A stretch of DNA of 64,000 bases from Pycnopodia helianthoides (lineage: Eukaryota > Echinodermata > Asteroidea > Forcipulatida > Asteriidae). Below the pieces are notes generated by a model. It worked only from the letters and a program-made list of their open reading frames with translations. It searched no databases and was not told where the DNA came from. The stretch is from NCBI GenBank assembly GCA_032158295.1, contig CM063255.1:4059501-4123500 (forward strand), written 5' to 3'. Shown here piece after piece: positions 26,201 to 35,200 of the stretch (positions within the stretch are counted from its first letter, which is position 1; the number at the start of each line of letters is the position of its first letter). Both the position numbers and the translations under genes were made by a program.

Positions 26201-29200
26201 AAGAAAAAAAAAAATAAACACATAAATAAACACACGCATGTCTGTTTACAAATAATAAAGCCTGCGTTCCCTCCGAGTAGAGACATTGTCTTTCATTTAT
26301 AATTGTCATATTGATTTTGCCTATGATTATATTCCAGTAGACTATTCACGTTTTTACTTTTGACAGTAATCTCATGGCATTGTGATGTTAAAAGGGAAAC
26401 ATACTTGTAATATTTTTATATTCAGTTCCCTCTTCTCATTAGTATACATATTTAAATTTTGATCGTAATTGACCTTTTTTTTGTTCATTCATTAAAATGC
26501 CGATTAATTTGTTTTATTGAACTACGTATTGTAAATACTGTATGTCACTGTATTCTCTCGACAAGCATCCTGAATAAATGAAGCTATATATAGCTTGAAC
26601 GCAATGTAATGTTTTTATTTAAAAAATGATAATAAATAAATACATAAATAATGAGCAAAGATTGGAGGGGGAGGGTGTTATGCCAGAAATATAGCGCACC
26701 GTTCTATCCATAACAACGAACTATTTGTTCCTTATTGATTTCACTCATAAAGACACGGGACACTTTTGGTAACTGTCAAAGACCAGTCTCCTCACTTGGT
26801 GTATCTCAACATGTGCACAAAATAACAAACCTATGAAAATTTGAACTCAATTGGTCGTCGAAGTTGCGAGATAATAATGGAAGAAAAAACACCCTTGACA
26901 CACGAAGTTGTGTGCTTTTAGATGCTTGATTTCAAGACCTCACGCGTGAGGTCTCGAAATCAATTCAAATAAATTACTTCTTTCTCAAAAACTACGTTAC
27001 TTCAGAGGGAGCCGTTTCTCACAATGTTTTATACTATCAACAGCTCTCCATCGCTCGTTACCAAGTAAGTTTTTATGCTAACAATTATTTTGAGTAATTA
27101 CCAATAGTGTCCAGTGCCTTTAAAAAGATTGTTTTGACTTTATTTTCTCACCCGTATTTGGTTCATGTTGAACAAGTCACTTCAGATTTTATTTATCGTT
27201 GATATATTAATATCAATCTCGTGTAAATACAAGTTCATTTACTAGTAAAGTTCATGCAATTTTGTATATTTCTTTTGCATCAGTTTATGTAATGCTGATT
27301 TTTTTTTTTTTTTTTTTTTTTTTTTAGTTTTTGAAATAAACGAAGTGAATCAATAAATTCCCGAGAGGGGATATTCTATAATGACTTCCGGTGCCGTTTA
27401 AAATACAAAAGGTAAAAGAAAATTTAGTTTTTTTTTCAACATTAATGACAAACCTGAAACAGTCGTTATATGCTGCCTGTTTGAATGAAATTATCCAATT
27501 ATTAAATGAAATTTAATCAAGCTGTAGAAAATGTCATGGCATATCGATTGTAGAACAACCGTGTTGGAAATTGCATTTCTTACAATTAGTCACTCTTTAG
27601 GAAATCAAATTATTTGATAAGTTGGCCTGTTTTCGGCACAACGAGCCGAGGCGCGTAGTAGCTTTCAAGAATCAAATGTATTGACCAGCCTGCCACAAGG
27701 AGCTTGTGAGTTGGGGGACAAATTGAATATCTGATTACGGAATACGCAATATGTAGCTTTTGAAGCACCTTCTCTACTTCTTGCAGCCCACACATTTTTA
27801 TTATGTCTAACCATCTAAAAAATGTTCTGTTTATCTTTCGTGATTTTGATTGTTTCATCGTTTCGAAAGTGCAACAAACTTAGTTTGATATTTATTGATG
27901 CATTTTTTTTTTTTTTTTTTTTTTTTTTTTGGGGGGGGGGGTGTTTTCTTCTTGTTAATGTGGCCAGTAGGAATGTTTTGTGACTAATTATTTTTTAAAG
28001 TTTTGTTTTTAACAAAGATACAGTAAAGTTATTAGCTTTTAGGCAGCGACCTGGGCCCAATTTCATAGAGCTGCTTAAGCAGAAAATACTGCTTAACAAT
28101 TGTCTGCGAAGCAGCAATGAGCAGGATACCATTCACAAATTGTACATGTGACATGACAGTTTGGCTGGTAATCTTATTCTGGTAAGCATAATTTTGTCGT
28201 GCTTAGTTATTCATGTGCTTAAGCAGCTCTATGACGTTTGACCTTGATTTATCAAACAAATGTGGGCTTTATGTTGTTGTTATTTTTTTTTAACACAGCG
28301 TCCGCTCTTAACACTCTTGCATATTTTACTATGTTCATTGTCTTAACCATATCGAACACACTGGTCAGCTCGTAGTATGCCATGCACAACAAAATGGGTT
28401 GGGTGCCATGCAATAATGAGTTTTAGTCAACGAACGGTTCGAATGCGTACTTTGCCTAAGTTGGAAATGAGGTTAAACACTTGACTCACCATCGCTTCGT
28501 TTTCCCACCAGATCAAATGGTGAAATGCCAGTCAGTCGCTGTCTCTTGAAAATCGCATCTAAAAATAGAAAGAAAAAAAAGAAGAAAAAAACGAGTCCAT
28601 GAAAAAGTGTATCGCAACTTGAAGATTGTTTGAATTTTGCTTGCCAACTAAATTCCTCATAATATATATATATTTTTTTCTTTTACCGTTTTATTATTAT
28701 TAAATTATTTGTTGTATCGTACAAATCTTTCTCGTTTATGACGGTTGATTTCCTCAGGAAATATTGATTTTGCAGACGAAATAATCTGTGAGCATCTGAT
28801 TTATCTAATGCCAAATTCGCACAACACGGGGTGAATGTAAACTCACCATCGCTTCGTTTTCCTAACAGATCAAATGGTGCAATGCCGGTCAGCCGCTGCT
28901 TCTTGAAAACTGCATCTAAAGATAAGATTTGTAGAACAAACAAAAAAACATGAAAATGTGTAACGCTACTTGAAGACTGTTTGATTTTGGTTGCCCTCTA
29001 ATTTCCTCTAATTTGGTTGTAATTTTTGTTATTTTTGTTCGTACGCATCTTCCTGGTTGATGGAGGTTGATTTCCTCTGGAAATATTGATTTTGCAACCG
29101 AAATAATCTGTAAGCACCATTTTTCGACGAGCGGCTGATACTAACTGGTACCCAAGCACAAAAAGACGGGTTGGGAACCAGGCAGTAATGAATTCTAGTC

Positions 29201-32200
29201 AACAAACGGTTCTTATGAGTACTTTGCCTAAGTTTTAAATGAGGTAAATTACTCAAATCACTCACCATCGCTTCGTTTTCCAAGCAGATCAAAGGGTGCA
29301 ATGCCGGTAAGTCGCTGTCTCTTGGATTGTTCTTCTAAAAAAGAAACACAAACGAAAGAAGGAGAATAAAATTGATTGTTTTAAAAATTTGCATAGGGAT
29401 TTTTAAGTTTCTTACTTGTTTGTCTCCCCCAGCTTTCCCACCTGTTCTTTTATGTTTTGTTGTCTATTTTATTCGATTTGAGGCCAATACTTTGAGCTTC
29501 AAATAATTATTGCCGCTAGACAGTATGGCGGGTTGCCCGGGGGCATGGAGCGTTAGACTGTTTCGTGGTCGGAAGTTGCTACAATTTAACTGCCCATGGG
29601 TCTTTTTGCCGTGTCAATTGATTTACGACTTGTTTCTCCTGGCCCCCCATGGATGGATCAGCTGTTTCACATGGCAAAATACACTTCACTTTTGTTTGAG
29701 CAGTCTTTGTGTAAACTTGTTCTCTTGCGCTGTAAGGAAAATTTATCGTAACCCATATATACTTTACTGTATTTTGTTTAATTATTTATTTGTAAATTAG
29801 ATTTGTTGATACTATCCCTGTGTTTAGGGTTGTTTTGATCTCGAAGACCAGTTTTTAAATGATAGGGGAAAAAACAAACATCAGTAAACCAAACGAGGAC
29901 ATTGACTCCTTGACTGACCATTTCACCAAAAAGAAACGACTGTGGGGGGGGGGGGAGAGACAATGTGTTGCTACACTCAAGTGGATCATCAATAGTTGAA
30001 AACAAAGTTGAAAATAGTTATTTCTGCAATGAACCAAAAGCATCGCTCAAAAAAAAAAAAAAAAAAAATACACAAGAGGAAAGCAACCCATGTTGTATAA
30101 CTCTCCAATAGGTTGAACATGAACTAGTCAAATAACTCACCATCGCTTCTTTTTCCAAGCAGATCAAAGGGTGCAATGCCGGTCAGCTTCTGTCTTTTGG
30201 ATTGTTCTTCTAAAAAAAGAAACACAAACGAAAGAAGACAATGGAATGTTTTAAAATTAACTTTGGGAAAATGATTTATTTTGTGTTTAAAAAAATATAT
30301 ATTTTGTTCTTTGTACCCTTTGTTTTAAATTCCCCATTTTCACTTCCTGTATTTCTGTATGGTTTGTTGTTGTTTTTTCGTATATTACACGGTTTTTTCC
30401 GGTTGATTTATTTATTTTATTTTTTTAAATGAAATTTGAAGATTGTTTTTTATTTTTCTCGAATATCTGTATAAAAATGATAGGTCGTCAATGGTTAAAA
30501 ACATAGTTGGAAATAGTAAATTTTTGCATCCCATGGTTTTTTTCTTCTGCTAAGTAAACCATTAATTAAGCAATTGACTCACCGTCGCTTCGTTTTCCAA
30601 GTAGATCAAAGGGTGCAATGCCGGTCAGCTTCTGTCTTTTGGATTGTTCTTCTAAAAGGAAACACAAACGTAAGAAGAAAATGGAATGTTTTAAAATTAG
30701 CGTTGGAATATGATTTATTTTTTGTTTTGTTTTTGTTTTTTTGTCTTGTTCTTTGTACCCTTTGTTTTAAATTCCCCATCTTCACTTCCTGTATTTTTTA
30801 TGGTTTGTTGTTGTTGTTTTTCGTATATTATACGGTTGTTTTTCCGGTTGATTTATTTTATTTTATTTTTTTTTAATGAAATTTGAAGATTGTTTTTTTT
30901 TCTCGAATACCTGTATAAAAATGATAGGTCGTCAATGGTTAAAAACATGGAGATAGTAATTTTTTGCATCCCATGTTTTTTTTTCTGCAAGGGAAACCAT
31001 TAATTAAGCATCTGACTCACCATCGCTTCGTTTTCCAAGTAGATCAAAGGGTGGAATGCCGGTCAGCTTCTGTTTTTTGGATTGTTCTTCTAAAAAAGAA
31101 ACACAAACGTAAGAAGAAAATGGAATGTTTTAAAATTAGCGTTGGAAAATTGATTTATTTTGGGCGTGTTTTTTTTTTTGTCTTGTTCATTGTCCACTTT
31201 GTTTTAAATTCCCCATCTTCACCACCTGTAATTTTTATGGTTTGTTGTTGTTGTTTTTTTGTGTGTATATTATACGGTTGTTTTTTCTGGTTGATGTGTA
31301 GGCCTATAACTGACATAAATTAATCTTAATAAGCGTTGTTCTTTTTTTTTTTCTTTCTTTTTTGTAATGTAATTTGAAGGTTGTTTTTATCTCGAATACC
31401 TGTATAAAAATGTTAGGTCGTCAATGGTTAAAAACATAGTTGGAAATAGTAAATTTTTGGCATCACATGTTTGTTTTTTTGCTAAGTAAACCATTAATTA
31501 AGCAACTCGCTTAATTAACTCACCATCGCTTCGTTTTCCAAGTAGATCAAAGGGTGCAATGCCGGTCAGCCGCTGTCTCTTGGAGAATTCTTCTAAAAAA
31601 AAGACACACAAACGTAAGAAAATAAATGGATTGTTCGAAAATTAGCGTTGGGAAATAATTTTGGGGGATAATCTCATTATTTAAATGTTGTTATCTTCCA
31701 CGTTTGTATTCTTATAATTTGTTGTTGATGTTATCGTAACCTATATAATTTACAGTAATTTTTTATTTCTTAAATTTCTCAAATTTCTTAAATTTCTCGG
31801 TTAAATAAGATTTTTGGATAATATCCCTCTTTTAGGATTTTTTTTATCTCGAATACCAGTATAAAAAAGGTAGAAATTAATAAAACAGTAAACGAAAAGA
31901 GGACATTGACCCTTTGACTGACCATTTCGCCACCCCCCCCCCCCCAAAAAAAAAAACGATTGGGGAAAACAATTTGTTTGCCACACTCAACCAGATCGAT
32001 AATGGTTAAAAACAAGATTTTAAATTGTGATTTTTCAGATGCATTGTATCAAGAGCATCGTTTGAAAAAAATACACAATTCGTGTTTTTAATTCTACTGA
32101 GTTAAAAATGAATTAAACAACTAGCTTGTTTTTCAATAATCTATTATAGTTAAACAGATTATTGAAAAACAAGCTAGTTGGCTAATTCATTTTGTTGATT

Positions 32201-35200
32201 TGTTGATATTATCATTATTTTTTTTTAAGATTGTTTTTATCTCGAATATACCAGTATTAAAATGATCGAATTTAAAAACAAAAGTAATTGAAAAGAGGAC
32301 ATTGAGTCGTCGATTGAAAATTTTCACGAAAGAAAATAATTGTTGAAAAAAAAAAAAAAAAAACATGTTTGCCACACTCACCTACATCGTCAATGGTTTT
32401 AAAAATAGTTGCAAAGAGTGACTTTGCAGATGCAATTAATCAAGAGAATCGTAAAAAAGAAAAGAACACAAAATATTTTTAATTATACTAAGTGCTAAAT
32501 TAATTTAAAAAGTTGACTCACCATCGCTTCGTTTTCCAAGCAGATCAAAGGGTGCAATGCCGGTCAGCTTCTGTCTTTTGGATTGTTCTTCTAAAAAAGA
32601 AACACAAACGTAAGAAGAAAATGGAATGTTTTAAAATTAGCGTTGGAAAATTGATTTATTTTGGGCGTGTTTTTTTTTGTTGTCTTGTTCATTGTCCACT
32701 TTGTTTTAAATTCCCCATCTTCACCACCTGTAATTTTTATGGTTTGTTGTTGTTGTTTTTTTTGTGTGTATATTATACGGTTGTTTTTTTCTGGTTGATG
32801 TGTAGGCCTAAAACTGACATAAATTAATCTTAATAAGCGTTGTTCTTTTTTTTTCTTCTTTTTTTGTAATGTAATTTGAAGGTTGTTTTTATCTCGAATA
32901 CCTGTATAAAAATGTTAGGTCGTCAATGGTTAAAAACATAGTTGGAAATAGTAATTATTGGCATCCCATGTTTGTTTGTTTTGCTAAGTAAACCATTAAT
33001 TAAGCAACTCGCTTAATTAACTCACCATCGCTTCGTTTTCCAAGTAGATCAAAGGGTGCAATGCCGGTCAGCCGCTGTCTCTTGGAGAATTCTTCTAAAA
33101 AAAAGACACACAAACGTAAGAAAATAAATGGATTGTTCGAAAATTAGCGTTGGGAAATAATTTTTGGGGGATAATCTCATTATTTAAATGTTGTTATCTT
33201 CCACGTTTGTATTCTTATAATTTGTTGTTGATGTTATCGTAACCTATGTAATTTACAGTAATTTTTAATTTCTTAAATTTCTCAAATTTCTTAAATTTCT
33301 CGGTTAAATAAGATTTTTGGATAATATCCCTCTTTTAGGATTTTTTTTATCTCGAATACCAGTATAAAAAAAGGTAGAAATTAATAACAACAGTAAACGA
33401 AAAGAGGAAATTGACCCTTTGACTGACCATTTCGCCACCACCCCCCCCCAAAAAAAAAAAAAAAAAAAAAACGATTGGGGAAAAACAATTTGTTTGCCAC
33501 ACTCAACCAGATCGATAATGGTTAAAAACAAGATTTTAAATTGTGATTTTTCAGATGCATTGTATCAAGAGCATCGTTTGAAAAAAATACACAATCCGTG
33601 TTTTTAATTCTACTGAGTTAAAAATGAATTAAACAACTAGCTTGTTTTTCAATAATCTATTATAGTTAAACAGATTATTGAAAAACAAGCTGGTTGGTTA
33701 ATTCATTTTGTTGATTTGTTGATATTATCATTATTTTTTTTAAAGATTGTTTTTATCTCGAATATACCAGTATTAAAATGATCGAATTTAAAAACAAAAG
33801 TAATTGAAAAGAGGACATTGAGTCGTCGATTGAAAATTTTCACGAAAGAAATAATTGTTGAAAAAAAAAAAACATGTTTGCCACACTCACCTACATCGTC
33901 AATGGTTTTAAAAATAGTTGCAAAGAGTGACTTTGCAGATGCAATTAATCAAGAGAATCGTAAAAAAGAAAAGAACACAACATATTTTTAATTATACTAA
34001 GTGCTAAATTAATTTAAAAAGTTGACTCACCATCACTTCGTTTTCCAAGCAGATCAAAGGGTGCAATGCCGGTCAGCTTCTGTCTTTTGGATTGTTCTTC
34101 TAAAAAAGAAACACAAACGTAAGAAGAAAATGGAATGTTTTAAAATTAGCGTTGGAAAATTGATTTATTTTGGGCGTGTTTTTTTTTTTGTCTTGTTCAT
34201 TGTCCACTTTGTTTTAAATTCCCCATCTTCACCACCTGTAATTTTTATGGTTTGTTGTTGTTGTTTTGTGTGTATATTATACGGTTGTTTTTTCTGGTTG
34301 ATGTGTAAGCCTATAACTGACATAAATTAATCTTAATAAGCGTTGTTCTTTTTTTTCTTTCTTTTTTGTAATGTAATTTGAAGGTTGTTTTTATCTCGAA
34401 TACCTGTATAAAAATGTTAGGTCGTCAATGGTTAAAAACATAGTTGGAAATAGTAAATTTTGGCATCCCATGTTTTTTTTTTTTTGCTAAGTAAACCATT
34501 AATTAAGCAACTCGCTTAATTAACTCACCATCGCTTCGTTTTCCAAGTAGATCAAAGGGTGCAATGCCGGTCAGCCGCTGTCTCTTGGAGAATTCTTCTA
34601 AAAAAAAGACACACAAACGTAAGAAAATAAATGGATTGTTCGAAAATTAGCGTTGGGAAATAATTTTGGGGGGATAATCTCATTATTTAAATGTTGTTAT
34701 CTTCCACGTTTGTATTCTTATAATTTGTTGTTGATGTTATCGTAACCTATATAATTTACAGTAATTTTTTATTTCTTAAATTTCTCAAATTTCTTAAATT
34801 TCTCGGTTAAATAAGATTTTTGGATAATATCCCTCTTTTAGGATTTTTTTAATCTCGAATACCAGTATAAAAAAGGTAGAAATTAATAACAACAGTAAAC
34901 GAAAAGAGGACATTGACCCTTTGACTGACCATTTCGCCACCCCCCCCCCCCAAAAAAAAAAAAAAAAACGATTGGGGAAAAACAACTTGTTTGCCACACT
35001 CAACCAGATCGATAATGGTTAAAAACAAGATTTTAAATTGTGATTTTTCAGATGCATTGTATCTAGAGCATCGTTTGAAAAAAATACACAATCCGTGTTT
35101 TTAATTCTACTGAGTTAAAAATGAATTAAACAACTAGCTTGTTTTTCAATAATCTATTATAGTTAAACAGATTATTGAAAAACAAGCTAGTTGGTTAATT

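Noticed and set aside
30574..34330. Repeated plus-strand frames reading FVFQVDQRVQCRSASVFWIV
   Set aside because: They are the antisense of the neuropeptide exons; the minus-strand reading has splice sites, cleavage sites and a signal peptide.
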